This document shows, one piece after another, positions 27,041-35,959 of a DNA stretch of 64,000 bases. Source of the DNA: an uncultured Ruminococcus sp. (GTDB lineage Bacteria > Bacillota > Clostridia > Oscillospirales > Ruminococcaceae); NCBI GenBank assembly GCA_910584195.1, contig CAJTYV010000008.1, positions 1 through 64,000 of the forward strand, in the 5' to 3' direction. Position 1 is the first letter of the stretch. Each line of letters starts with the position of its first letter. The translations under genes were made by a program, and so were the position numbers. A model generated the notes under the pieces. That model made no database searches. It was not told where the DNA came from and saw nothing but the letters and a program-made list of their open reading frames with translations.

Positions 27041-28234
27041 TTATGCAAAAGTACTGAGCAAAATCCGTTTCATCATACATAGGTCAAACACGTCCAGTCT
27101 GTCGTCTTCACAAAGATCTGCTGCTTTCCAATCGGAAAGTTCAGCGTCCGGTACGGTAATAAGCCATTTCTGGAAAAGAACAATATCAGCGATATTAAAC
27201 TCACCGTCCGCATTTACGTCACCTATGATTGTCTCTGATGTCCGGTTAAACGTGTCGTTTATGACTTTAAGAAGTGAAAAATCCCCTTTGGCATCCTGTG
27301 AAAGCTCCCATAGCATAATACCGCCGTATTCCTTGGCAAGCTCGGATTTTTTTGCTATGGTAGACGCTCCGTTGTAGGCTGCGCCGTCAAAAATATCCGC
27401 ATCATAATAGCTCGAATCCTTGTATATTATTTCAGAAAACGGCACATAGGAATTCCAATCCAATGAACCGTCAGACAGATAACCTCTGCCGTAAAATGGA
27501 ACGCCGAGAACCAGTTTTTCATCGGGTATTTTCTTCTCGGACGAAAAATAATTCAGACAAATTTTCGCATATTCATAGGAAGCATGGGACTCCTTATCAA
27601 GATCGTTGTCATAAGCCATTACGTTCACAAAATCAAAAAGTTTAAAGGTTTCGGGCGATATCTTTACAGATGCCCATTGAGCCGTTGCAGTTGACATTTT
27701 CATATCATTGTTATCGCAGAGTGTTCTTAGCTCGCGGCACCAGCTATCATAATAATTCCATATCAAATGATTGCCGGAAAGCTCTATATCAAGGTCAATG
27801 CCGTCAAGACCATATTTTCTGCAGTAATCAATGATATTTTCACTGAACGCCTTCATTTTTTCGGACGAATCTATGTATTGAAGGTATTTGTCGCATCCGC
27901 CTGCACCACCCAGTGCGGCAAACACTTCAACGTTGTTCCGATGTGCAGTTGAAACGATATTTTTCATCTCATCGTCCGGAATATAACAGAATAACGTCCC
28001 GTTCTCATTCGGATTACAAAATGCTATATTAATATGCGTCAGCATAGAAAAATCCGTGTCCATATACGCCTTATAGCTCCAGTCCGGAAGATAACCGACA
28101 ATGCGATTTGTACTTACACCTACATCCATATTTGAGGAATCACGCATTTCTTCCTCAGCATATACAGTAGATCCTACACACGAAATCAGCATCAGACCGA
28201 CTGTAAATCCGGATATGATCTTTTTTAGTACCAT
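27041..28234 (-). CDS. GH18 glycosidase with type I dockerin
   Basis: This 397-residue secreted protein has a signal peptide (1-26) and a GH18 barrel: VGYLPDWSY, LTHINIAFCNP, FAALGGAGG and the catalytic DGIDLDIE at 144-151 (acid Glu151), then FVNVMAYDND. GH18 enzymes cleave chitin or the chitobiose core of N-glycans. The single-domain size without insertions leaves both possible. A dockerin occupies about 335-397. It is the first gene of a likely two-gene unit with the GH53 enzyme, behind a near-consensus promoter. Confidence 0.9.
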   Translation of the reverse strand: MVLKKIISGFTVGLMLISCVGSTVYAEEEMRDSSNMDVGVSTNRIVGYLPDWSYKAYMDTDFSMLTHINIAFCNPNENGTLFCYIPDDEMKNIVSTAHRNNVEVFAALGGAGGCDKYLQYIDSSEKMKAFSENIIDYCRKYGLDGIDLDIELSGNHLIWNYYDSWCRELRTLCDNNDMKMSTATAQWASVKISPETFKLFDFVNVMAYDNDLDKESHASYEYAKICLNYFSSEKKIPDEKLVLGVPFYGRGYLSDGSLDWNSYVPFSEIIYKDSSYYDADIFDGAAYNGASTIAKKSELAKEYGGIMLWELSQDAKGDFSLLKVINDTFNRTSETIIGDVNADGEFNIADIVLFQKWLITVPDAELSDWKAADLCEDDRLDVFDLCMMKRILLSTFA

Positions 28235-28315
28235 AAGTCACCGCCTATTGGTTCATATTACCATTTTAATTATGAAGTAAAAAATCTCTTTGTGCGATGT
28301 TAACTTCATACTATC

Positions 28316-28344
28316 ATTATATCAGCAATTCAATGTAAAGTCAA
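28316..28344 (-). promoter_or_regulatory. Promoter of the GH18-GH53 dockerin unit
   Basis: TTGACT (28339-28344), a 17-bp spacer and TATAAT (28316-28321) face the GH18 gene. Just downstream, ATGAAGTTAA and TTACTTCAT form an inverted repeat around the expected transcription start, a candidate operator. Confidence 0.75.
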
Positions 28345-28375
28345 CTGTTAAAATGGCATTTTAATTAGAGCGTGT

Positions 28376-28812
28376 TCACTTAGCTTTTGCAAAAATTAAT
28401 GCTTGATATGCTTCTTTTCCTGTAAATAAATTATACATGAAAGCTATTTGTACATACTGATCATAGTTTATACGATTTACCTCGTCAGCACCTATTAAAA
28501 ATTTAACACCTGATTCTTGGAAAACTTCTGCTAATTTATCATTTTGCAAACCATACTATATTCTTCTGATGACATAAAGCTGTTTAAACTGCTGTCAATA
28601 GCTTCACAATTTTCCACAAATTCTTTTGTATCCGTTTCATTCAATTCATCCTCCGAATAAACATCTTTATTTTCAAGAAAAAATGAGAAAATATCTTTGC
28701 GAAAAGCAAATATTCCACTGCAAGTGCCTATAAAAATAACAAGAGAAGTAACCAATGAAGCAATTTTATAAGGTTTCTTATTTTTTACGGCTTTGCTAAG
28801 GATTTCAATCAA
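28376..28812 (-). pseudogene. Decayed copy of the membrane caspase-like gene
   Basis: The first 93 codons encode a membrane segment (ASLVTSLVIFIGTCSGIFAF) followed by RKDIFSFFLENKDVYSE, closely resembling the start of the intact caspase-like protein at 32-33 kb (IFIGACGGLFALRKDISSF). After a stop near 28531 another frame gives DKLAEVFQESGVKFLIG and YDQYVQIAFMYNLFTG, matching the intact protein's ELVEAFSNCGAKSVIG and YDFYLHSAFVYSLMHG. So the middle, including both catalytic residues, and the N-terminal zinc ribbon are deleted. It overlaps the Sel1 gene end by 8 bp. Confidence 0.75.
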
Positions 28813-29737
28813 TATAAGGTGTATCGCGAAATCCTTCTTCCTTCAGACGAGACACCATTGCATCAAAGTTGGGCTTCCACAGGCTTTTAAACCAACGCGA
28901 CTTACCAAACCATTTAACTAAAGTTGGACTTATGAAATAATAAGTACGGATAAATGCACGTCCATACCAAGTTTTTGATAACCTATAATCACGAAAACGG
29001 CGAAGAACCCAAACCTGTGGACAATCATAAGAACCGTAAACTGCTGTAGCAATATAGCATCCGCCAGCCGATTCGTTAGATGACACTCCATTTTCCGAAT
29101 TATATAATGTATTCAACAGCGACTGCGCCTTTTCATGAATCACTTCAAGTTTCATAACAGCAGCATCATTTGAGTTTAATGCTGCTTGCGCCCATTGTAC
29201 AGCAATATCAGCATTTTGTTCTCTACCTTTTCCAAGTGCATACACAAGAGCAATTTTATAACAAGCATCGGCATATCCTTCATTTGCAAGTGTTTCCCAA
29301 AGAATAATAGCTTTTTCAGGATCAGCCGCTGCCCCGAAGCCAGTATGATAATATTGAGCCAACATAAAACGTCCATAGCTATCCCAACCCTTTACCCTTG
29401 ACAATTTTTCAACGTAGTAAAAAGCCTTGACAGGATCTTTGGGGAATCCTGCATCACCTAATTCATAGCGCGTAGATAAAGGTAAGAATGCTGCTCCGCA
29501 CCCTGCATCGGCAGCTTTTACTAACCACTTATTAGCCTCATTTTGATTTGCCGGAACTCCCCTGCCATTACTATATATACTCCACAGTGCAAGCATAGCT
29601 GACGATGAACCATGAGAAGCGGCTCTCAAATTCCACTGCAACGATGAATTATAGTCACCCTTATTGGCAAACTCTCTGGCGAGTTCCGCTTCGGCTTCGA
29701 CATCACCATTATTAGCTCTCATAACTAATTCTCTCAT
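28805..29737 (-). CDS. Sel1-repeat protein with CFI-box C-terminal domain
   Basis: This 310-residue protein contains about five Sel1-like helical repeats (residues 1-200: SAMLALWSIYSNGRGVPANQ, FMLAQYYHTGFGAAADPEKA). The C-terminal cysteine-anchored segment beginning CYIATAVYGSYDCPQVWVLR (about 228-247) continues with YGRAFIRTYYFISPTLVKWF. This tail is the CFI-box domain found on many Bacillota signalling proteins with zinc ribbons. Sel1 repeats bind partner proteins. It lies at the downstream end of the zinc-ribbon island, next to a decayed caspase-like gene, and is probably part of the same response system. Confidence 0.85.
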   Translation of the reverse strand: MRELVMRANNGDVEAEAELAREFANKGDYNSSLQWNLRAASHGSSSAMLALWSIYSNGRGVPANQNEANKWLVKAADAGCGAAFLPLSTRYELGDAGFPKDPVKAFYYVEKLSRVKGWDSYGRFMLAQYYHTGFGAAADPEKAIILWETLANEGYADACYKIALVYALGKGREQNADIAVQWAQAALNSNDAAVMKLEVIHEKAQSLLNTLYNSENGVSSNESAGGCYIATAVYGSYDCPQVWVLRRFRDYRLSKTWYGRAFIRTYYFISPTLVKWFGKSRWFKSLWKPNFDAMVSRLKEEGFRDTPYID

Positions 29738-29818
29738 ATATTAAACCACCCTTACTTTGATTTTATCAACATTTTTTATATAGCAAAATAGAATGCTATT
29801 CTAAAAATTGCCATAATA

Positions 29819-29911
29819 TTTAAGGCAACACTTCACAAAGAGCATTTATCAGCATATTGCAAACATATGATGTGCAAAATCATGTTACTCCTTGTATGGT
29901 GTTGCCTTAAA
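29819..29911. repeat. 93-bp element with 13-bp perfect terminal inverted repeats
   Basis: TTTAAGGCAACAC (29819-29831) is the exact reverse complement of GTGTTGCCTTAAA (29899-29911). The inside has no gene. It resembles a small non-autonomous element. Partial end-like sequence (TTAAGGCAACA) also occurs at about 12036 and, reversed, at 30815. Confidence 0.55.
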
Positions 29912-30004
29912 ATCATTCTGTTAGTTATTGTTGCCACAGATAAGATTATTGATAATTCTTTTAATAGAGCAACAATCTTCGAAACATAGTACAAAAAATG
30001 TCAT

Positions 30005-30214
30005 TTAACTTTTCCTACTAAGACAGCCGCCTCTTTCGCGAGGATAGTAGTAAGTATTATACCAACCGCAGTAATCTCTGCCATTACTGTCTTTATCTTC
30101 TGGATGCCAGTATATGCATCCAATACAATTTCCACTACTGAAACATCCTTCCGGGATCTTAACAGAGCAAGGGCAAACATTTTTTTCCGCTTTTTCATTT
30201 GTATTAGTTTTCAT
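30005..30214 (-). CDS. Small cysteine-rich protein
   Basis: This 69-residue protein carries eight cysteines (CPCSVKIPEGC, GNCIGCIYW, DYCGWYN, GGCLSRK), a pattern suggesting metal binding or disulphide knots. AGGAGG stands six bases before the ATG, overlapping the TAG of the JAB gene. The two frames are in phase, so reading the TAG would fuse them. No family is recognised. Position suggests a role with the JAB protein. Confidence 0.65.
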   Translation of the reverse strand: MKTNTNEKAEKNVCPCSVKIPEGCFSSGNCIGCIYWHPEDKDSNGRDYCGWYNTYYYPRERGGCLSRKS

Positions 30215-30223
30215 AAAAACCTC

Positions 30224-30652
30224 CTAAATAATAATCTTAAACATTTCATTTGAAACAAATAGTGTTTCTTCTTGCAATCGTGCTTTGTAAAAGATGATCT
30301 TATGTTTCGGAAACACCAAGGGTAACAAAAGACTATCTGAATACGAACGGATATGAAACAAGATATTCTTAATGTATTTTAAATCACCTACTGATAATTG
30401 TATATCGCCTTCATAATGAGAATGGTATATGCCACAAAACTGAATTTTTTGATTAATCCAAGTTACCAAAATTTCATTTAAAAGCGATGTCGATGGTTGG
30501 TAGCAATCTGCTCTGTTATTATTGATTCCCTTATCAGGATAATAACTCGTAATAATATTATTTTTGCATCCTATTATTCCTCCTGTTTCCGGTGATGGGC
30601 AAGGCGTATTGTATAGAATAGAATCGAAAACTTTTTTCTTAATTAAAATCAT
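30224..30652 (-). CDS. JAB/JAMM-family metalloprotease
   Basis: This 142-residue protein carries the complete JAMM site: Glu22 in PETGGIIG and the HxHx10D motif YHSHYEGDIQLSVGD (His77, His79, Asp90, with Ser87). JAMM proteins in bacteria remove ubiquitin-like or small-protein tags, or cleave isopeptide or cysteine-conjugate bonds. No ubiquitin-like or E1/E2 gene is visible here, so the substrate is unknown; a tagged component of the neighbouring caspase/zinc-ribbon system is possible. It is tightly linked to the Cys-rich gene and its ATG directly follows the open stretch at 30655. Confidence 0.8.
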   Translation of the reverse strand: MILIKKKVFDSILYNTPCPSPETGGIIGCKNNIITSYYPDKGINNNRADCYQPSTSLLNEILVTWINQKIQFCGIYHSHYEGDIQLSVGDLKYIKNILFHIRSYSDSLLLPLVFPKHKIIFYKARLQEETLFVSNEMFKIII

Positions 30653-30654
30653 AT

Positions 30655-32064
30655 TTATTGTGTAGAGATATACTTTGCAAAAGTATCATATTCATCAAAC
30701 AACCAGAAATAGGCTTCAGAATAATCTGTTGGAATAACATTTGCTTCTGTAGTATCTGATTCTGTACTGATTAAGCCGGACTTGCTCTCAAGCGTAGAAT
30801 CAGGTATCTCTGGTGTTGCCTTAACATTTTCTCCATGCTATGATACGCTTATTTCTGAAATGCAAGTATCTTGATATTTGTTTCCCTCATAAACAGATTT
30901 AATAATAATTGTCATAGAAGATGTTTTTGTTTCATTGTTAAATGAGAATGTATTTTTACGATTATCCCATCCATCTGAACATTCAAAATCATAACTATTT
31001 CCATCGGATAATACGACCGTAATCTTTCGAGGTCTCGAATTCTTATAGTATAAATCCTCACTTGTACATAAGCCGTTCCAAAGACATAATTCGCTTATTT
31101 CATATGTTTTATTAAAAGAAAGCGTAATAGATTCTCCGATACCATTACCATCTGCTCCTTCGCTCCAGCAGGTTGTAATATCATTATCAATAATATTTTG
31201 TGCGGAATAATTATATGTTTCTTCATCATAAATTTGAGATGATAACTGACTACTTGCGCTAATATCTGATATATAAGGAATGGAATGAGCATCAGATGAT
31301 TCGTATGTGTTTAAAGAAGCATTACTTGAAGAACTAAGTTTCATGTCTACAAGGCCAAATGACGTTCCACCTGATTTCGATTGATTATCGTAAAAATAGA
31401 TTTTTAAGTTATTACAATCTGTCACATCTAAATTGATATCAAATGGGATCGTGTCCGGTGTCAGTTTATATTTTTGAATCAAGGTTTCATCATTCCAAAA
31501 TTCCAATGTAGTATTAAAATCTTCTGTATTATAACTTTTTATAAGCTTGCATTTGCCTGATAAACTCTTATACTGACTATCAAGATTAAAAACACTATAT
31601 GCCCAACTTGATTCGTTCTTGTAATTCCATCTCGCTATCCAGCCCTCTAATCCATGTTCATAAGAAGTATTATCTATGCAGACATTACCCCTTGAATATT
31701 CATGTGATCCGATTGGATATACGAAACTATCTCCTTCGTTTCCAGTATATCTGTCTGATGATATGATCGGACATTCATCTAAATAACAAATTTTATCAAC
31801 AATTGACGTAAAACGTTCTTTTGTAGTAGTTGTTTTAATAGCCGTTGTCGTAGTAGTTTTCACAGCGGTTGTTTTGGCAATAACAGAAGTATTTTTAACT
31901 CTCTCTTCGTTTATCAGTCTGAATGATTCTCCTCCGGGTTTTATCTTAGCCTGAGCATAATTTGCAACATTATCAAAAGTTTTTTTATTGATAAAAGTAC
32001 CGTATTTAGAACGAGTTCCATTATATTCTATATAAAAATCAGTGTCTGTATTTTTCCATATAAA
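30655..32064 (-). pseudogene. In-frame continuation of the caspase-like gene: NPCBM- and discoidin-like tail split by amber codons
   Basis: Reading on after the TAG at 32065-32067, the same frame stays open: FIWKNTDTDFYIEYNG, a Thr-rich linker (KTTTTT, near 31835-31860), then a glycan-binding NPCBM-like region (VCIDNTSYEHGLEGWIA...KCKLIKSYN, about 31680-31290) and a discoidin/NADase-type binding region (YSAQNIIDNDITTCWSEGAD...LSFNKTYEISELCLWNG). A second in-frame TAG lies at 30838-30840, and the frame then runs to a TAA at 30655. Without amber suppression only a GTG at 31863 could start the binding region, and it has no ribosome site. So the section is either a decayed tail or read through. 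Confidence 0.55.
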
Positions 32065-33228
32065 CTATGAAAATTTAAGTGCGTTCTGAACACTGTCTCC
32101 ATGCATCAGACTATATACAAATGCTGAATGCAAATAAAAATCATAGTTTATTAAAACAGAGTTATTATAACCAATTACAGACTTCGCACCACAATTTGAA
32201 AAGGCTTCAACCAATTCGTCTGACTGATAGCCGTGACAACTACTAATCCAGACAATACTGTCTTGTAGTTTGTTATCTGAATAATATTTTTCAAAAAATG
32301 ACGGTTTAATCCACCAGTACTTTTCATTAGAACCATTCGGCTGTACGGTTAATATTTTTCCGGATTCAAAATCCTCTTTATAAGCCGAAAAATTATCCTT
32401 TGAAACCTTTTCCTTAAGACAGATCAACGGATATTTCTTTTGAAAATTTCCGTGTTCACAAATAATAATCAAATCATACCCTATAAGCTCTGTTTTGAAA
32501 TCTTCAACAGTACAATAACTATCAATATTTGTTTTTAATCCGTTTAAATTCCACGTTTTTTGATTTTCCAGATAATCATCATAACAAACAGCATTACCGT
32601 TTTTTACATCATTTTCATCAGACCACCCATACATATATAAGGCTTTCAATTCGAGATCTTCAATCTGTTTTTTACTATAAGGGTAGTTTGGAGAATCAAA
32701 ATTAATTTCATCTTTTGTTGAATCCACTAATCCATTTGATTTCCATGAAACATATTCATTTGTCTGAGCATTTCCGGCAAAATCCTCATCATACTCTCCC
32801 ATCAATATACCCGACTCTGCGTTATTTGAATATTTATACCAAAAAATTTCTGATTCATCATCATATTCTACAGAACCTTTAAGAACAATTCCTTTTTTCT
32901 CCATTTTTTTTAATAACTTTTGAACTTCACTTTTTTGTTCGTGAATGTCCATTTTATTAAATTCACTATCAGAAAACAAATCATTTATCTTATCGTCTAC
33001 CTTTGAATATACATCTTTATTTCCATTACCAAAACAAAATGATGAAATATCTTTACGCAATGCAAATAATCCGCCGCAAGCACCTATAAAAATAACCAGA
33101 AAAACAGCTAAAGCGGAAATTTTATGGGAGGTCTTTTTTTTAAGAACTTTTTGAGTTACAGCATTACCGCATTTTGAACAAAATTTAGCTTTTTCTAAAT
33201 TATTCGCACCACATTTTTTGCAAAACAT
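32065..33228 (-). CDS. Membrane-anchored zinc-ribbon caspase-like protease
   Basis: I chose the ATG at 33228, which opens directly with the zinc ribbon MFCKKCGANN...FCSKCGN seen at the start of three neighbours; the ATG at 33264, overlapping the upstream stop by 4 bp, is the alternative. A membrane helix lies at about 37-57 (ISALAVFLVIFIGACGGLFA). The C-terminal half has the caspase-fold (clan CD) dyad: His259 in DLIIICEHGNF and Cys331 in VWISSCHGYQ. The conserved VIGYNN and FVYSLMHGDSV helices follow. Caspase-like proteases act in stress responses and in abortive defence. Expected topology puts the ribbon inside and the protease outside. It ends at a TAG that may be premature. Confidence 0.75.
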   Translation of the reverse strand: MFCKKCGANNLEKAKFCSKCGNAVTQKVLKKKTSHKISALAVFLVIFIGACGGLFALRKDISSFCFGNGNKDVYSKVDDKINDLFSDSEFNKMDIHEQKSEVQKLLKKMEKKGIVLKGSVEYDDESEIFWYKYSNNAESGILMGEYDEDFAGNAQTNEYVSWKSNGLVDSTKDEINFDSPNYPYSKKQIEDLELKALYMYGWSDENDVKNGNAVCYDDYLENQKTWNLNGLKTNIDSYCTVEDFKTELIGYDLIIICEHGNFQKKYPLICLKEKVSKDNFSAYKEDFESGKILTVQPNGSNEKYWWIKPSFFEKYYSDNKLQDSIVWISSCHGYQSDELVEAFSNCGAKSVIGYNNSVLINYDFYLHSAFVYSLMHGDSVQNALKFS

Positions 33229-33260
33229 ATTTTTACACCCACTTTTATTATTAAATAATC

Positions 33261-34328
33261 TCATGAATAATATGTAGTTCGATCATACTCAATTTGAATA
33301 TAATCATAAACTTTATTGTCTATTACGATGTACATAGATATAACTTCATCACAGTATCTTGCCATATAATAAAGATTTTTTTCCGATACGTTAATAGGCT
33401 CAATATAAATTATATCATCAATATCAGGCACATGATTCTCATCTGCAAGAATATATTGTTTACCATATGTATTCGATTCCATGAAATAATACATAAGTTT
33501 CTTGCTGTCTGCTGCATCAGCATGGAACAGCTCACCGCAACTTACCGCATCGTCCCAATGTACGTCTTCCTCATTTATACATTTTTCAGCATATTCAATA
33601 TCATATTCTTCAGAATTACTTGAATAATCATATCCATCACTAAACTGCATGATCGGCTGCTTATCCTTATATAATGATAAAATCTGGTCCTGAAGGCTGC
33701 TATCGTATTTTTTAGCTTTAACGGTATCATACAGCGATTCAGCTTTTTGATCACGCCGGTCTTTTTTATTAATATGTTTATCCGTATTATCCACAGGAGC
33801 ATCATTTACAGCAGTTCCGGTTTCAACAGATGCGGATGAATCGCCAAAAACATCATTATCACCAATGCTTATTTCGGTCTTACTATTTTCAGTATTATCG
33901 GCTACATTACCTTCCTTGATATTGTTGCTTTTTTCAACAACATTGTTATATCTATTCAGCAGCATACTATATGACGCCGAAATACATACTACTGCTATGC
34001 ATAGAACCGTGATAATGACGTTTTTAATTCTGTTTGACATAATTGAACGCTGTATAGCAGACTTATTTTCATTCAAGTCATCACTAACACCATTTTCGGA
34101 TGTTTGTAATACAGTCTGAAAATCATTGTATTTTTCATGAAGCATCGACTCTTGAACGGCATATTTCTCCTCAGTTACTTCAACACATTTTAAATCCGAC
34201 TTATCGCTCAGGATCTCATGCATTTCAGAAGATTTGAAATAATTATTATTAAATCGCTTCGTATTTGCTGAACCACAGTATTCGCATTTATCTGCATTAA
34301 TTTTTCTTCCGCATTTTATACAAAACAT
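33261..34328 (-). CDS. Zinc-ribbon membrane protein with extracellular domain
   Basis: This 355-residue protein starts with a CxxC pair ribbon (MFCIKCGRKINADKCEYCGS). A charged cytoplasmic region precedes a single membrane helix at about 102-124 (IKNVIITVLCIAVVCISASY), followed by an Asp/Asn-rich linker and an alpha/beta domain of about 160 residues (YDTVKAKKYDSSLQDQILSL to the end). I do not recognise the outer domain. Its stop overlaps the possible start of the caspase-like gene by 4 bp, so they are coupled. It probably senses or presents the outer signal. Confidence 0.6.
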   Translation of the reverse strand: MFCIKCGRKINADKCEYCGSANTKRFNNNYFKSSEMHEILSDKSDLKCVEVTEEKYAVQESMLHEKYNDFQTVLQTSENGVSDDLNENKSAIQRSIMSNRIKNVIITVLCIAVVCISASYSMLLNRYNNVVEKSNNIKEGNVADNTENSKTEISIGDNDVFGDSSASVETGTAVNDAPVDNTDKHINKKDRRDQKAESLYDTVKAKKYDSSLQDQILSLYKDKQPIMQFSDGYDYSSNSEEYDIEYAEKCINEEDVHWDDAVSCGELFHADAADSKKLMYYFMESNTYGKQYILADENHVPDIDDIIYIEPINVSEKNLYYMARYCDEVISMYIVIDNKVYDYIQIEYDRTTYYS

Positions 34329-34353
34329 TATATATAGCCCTCTCTGAATGCAA

Positions 34354-34977
34354 TTATAGCAAACGTATTATCGTTAAACCTATTAGTGCCAAAATCTCAA
34401 ACAATGCATGGAATCCCATCCAAATCATCATTTTTATAAGAATTTTTTTAATCTTTCCAATATTTAAAATCTTAACACATCTTATGGTCAAATAAAGTTG
34501 AACAATTTCAGGTATAATATAATACACTCCATTTAAATCAAAAATTGATTCGCATTTGAAGGTATTCATACTTACAGAAAGAAAAACAATTGTTGCTGCA
34601 CACAAAATAATCATGAAAATTCTCTCAAAAGTACTGCAAGTATTTACAAATTTCATTTTTTCTTCGTGCTTTATATGATCCTCCAACGAATCTACCCACT
34701 CTTTTGAATCACCATATAATTTATCAGAAAACTTTCCTATAGATTCAGATGTTTTCATTTTATGCGGTCTTGCTCTTGGGATCGATGCTACTTTTGCTGG
34801 ATGCGAATGCTCTTCAACTGAACTTCCTGCGGATTTTTTAACATCGCCGCTATTCATATAATCGGAATTCTTCAATTTATCAAAATATTTTTTTGAATCG
34901 ACTTTGGATGTAAAACAAATAAGACACTCTTCCGAATCATCGGAATTATTCGTTTCACACATCACACATTTCCACAT
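34354..34977 (-). CDS. RanBP2-type zinc-finger membrane protein
   Basis: This 207-residue protein begins MWKCVMCETNNSDDSEECLIC, a W-x-C-x2-C-x10-C-x2-C finger of RanBP2/NZF type. It ends in three membrane helices (IFMIILCAATIVFLSV, YIIPEIVQLYLTI, MMIWMGFHALFEILALIGL). RanBP2-type fingers in eukaryotes bind ubiquitin or RNA. In bacteria they often mark signalling proteins near kinases. It follows the kinase gene by 15 bp and lies in its reading frame after the kinase TAG. Confidence 0.6.
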   Translation of the reverse strand: MWKCVMCETNNSDDSEECLICFTSKVDSKKYFDKLKNSDYMNSGDVKKSAGSSVEEHSHPAKVASIPRARPHKMKTSESIGKFSDKLYGDSKEWVDSLEDHIKHEEKMKFVNTCSTFERIFMIILCAATIVFLSVSMNTFKCESIFDLNGVYYIIPEIVQLYLTIRCVKILNIGKIKKILIKMMIWMGFHALFEILALIGLTIIRLL

Positions 34978-34992
34978 AAATTTGCCTTTCTG

Positions 34993-35958
34993 CTATGACT
35001 GTTTCATATTTATATATACACCGTTTGAGGCTTTGGCGGTTATATTCTTTTTTGGAGAGTGATTTTTAAGCAGTCTGTTTAAAACCTCCTCCGCACTCAA
35101 CCTTTTTTCAACATCTTCACATAGCATTTCACGAATCAATTCACTATGATTAGATCGTATACTTGGATTTATTATCGGCTTATCTCCATTCAGTACTGCC
35201 TGTCCGAGACAATCAAAATCATCGCTGTATTTAGGGAATTTACCACACAATATGATATGAAAAATAATGCCAAGAGCAAATACATCTGATTTTGGCGTAA
35301 TATCCACATCTTCCTCCGCCATATATAAGAGCATTTCAGGCGAAAAATAGTTTTGATCGCCAATAATATCATCCGGTTCAGGCGGAACTGAGGTTAGAAA
35401 ACTTGCATCAAAATCAATTATTTTTACTGTGAAAAAATCTGATACAGTTGATTTCAAAATGAGATTATCAGGTTTTAGATCCGAATGCACTATACCATTT
35501 TGGGCAAGAAGCGATATTTCGTGCGCAAGAACTTTCATTATGATTTCTTGCTGGGTAAGTGATTTATTATGTATATCCTCAAATTTCAAATTGCTTGATT
35601 CTATTTTTTCTGTAATAAGATAATAAACATTTTTTTCGAGAAAAAAATCAAGTGGATTGATAATATTGCTTCCCCCGCAGTTTATAATTGCGTTATAAAC
35701 TTTTTCATGTAAGGTATACCATTCTTCACACTGATTTACCATTCGTTTTCGTGTTACTTCATATATATCCGCGTCAGCGTCGGGAAATTTAGGCGTAAGA
35801 AATTGCTTTATGAAAAATTGTTTTCCATACTTTTCTGCAAATCCCCACATACAGTTTCCCGCATTATTTGATGAAAGAGGAACTTTTAAAAGATAGTCTC
35901 TCACATAATACGGAGTAAAATTACCGCTGTTGTTCATTTTTGTTTTAACTTCACTCAT
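34993..35958 (-). CDS. Ser/Thr protein kinase of a vWA-PP2C-kinase triad
   Basis: About 321 residues from the ATG at 35958. That start lies one base after the phosphatase stop and has GGAG seven bases upstream, better than an earlier in-frame codon. Kinase motifs: Lys51 in FFIKQF, HSDLKPDN at 158-165 (His158, Asp160, Lys162, Asn165), DFD at 182-184 replacing DFG, QNYFSPEM for the APE region, and SDVFALGIIFH. The catalytic residues are present, so it should be active. In TerY-P-type triads this kinase and the PP2C phosphatase set the phosphorylation of the vWA partner or of ribbon proteins. It has no membrane segment. Confidence 0.88.
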   Translation of the reverse strand: MSEVKTKMNNSGNFTPYYVRDYLLKVPLSSNNAGNCMWGFAEKYGKQFFIKQFLTPKFPDADADIYEVTRKRMVNQCEEWYTLHEKVYNAIINCGGSNIINPLDFFLEKNVYYLITEKIESSNLKFEDIHNKSLTQQEIIMKVLAHEISLLAQNGIVHSDLKPDNLILKSTVSDFFTVKIIDFDASFLTSVPPEPDDIIGDQNYFSPEMLLYMAEEDVDITPKSDVFALGIIFHIILCGKFPKYSDDFDCLGQAVLNGDKPIINPSIRSNHSELIREMLCEDVEKRLSAEEVLNRLLKNHSPKKNITAKASNGVYINMKQS

Positions 35959-35959
35959 A

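Noticed and set aside
31861..31863. GTG start of a separate gene beginning with a Thr-run
   Set aside because: No ribosome site, and the frame is continuous with the sequence upstream back to the amber at 32065, so it is better treated as the tail of the caspase-like frame.
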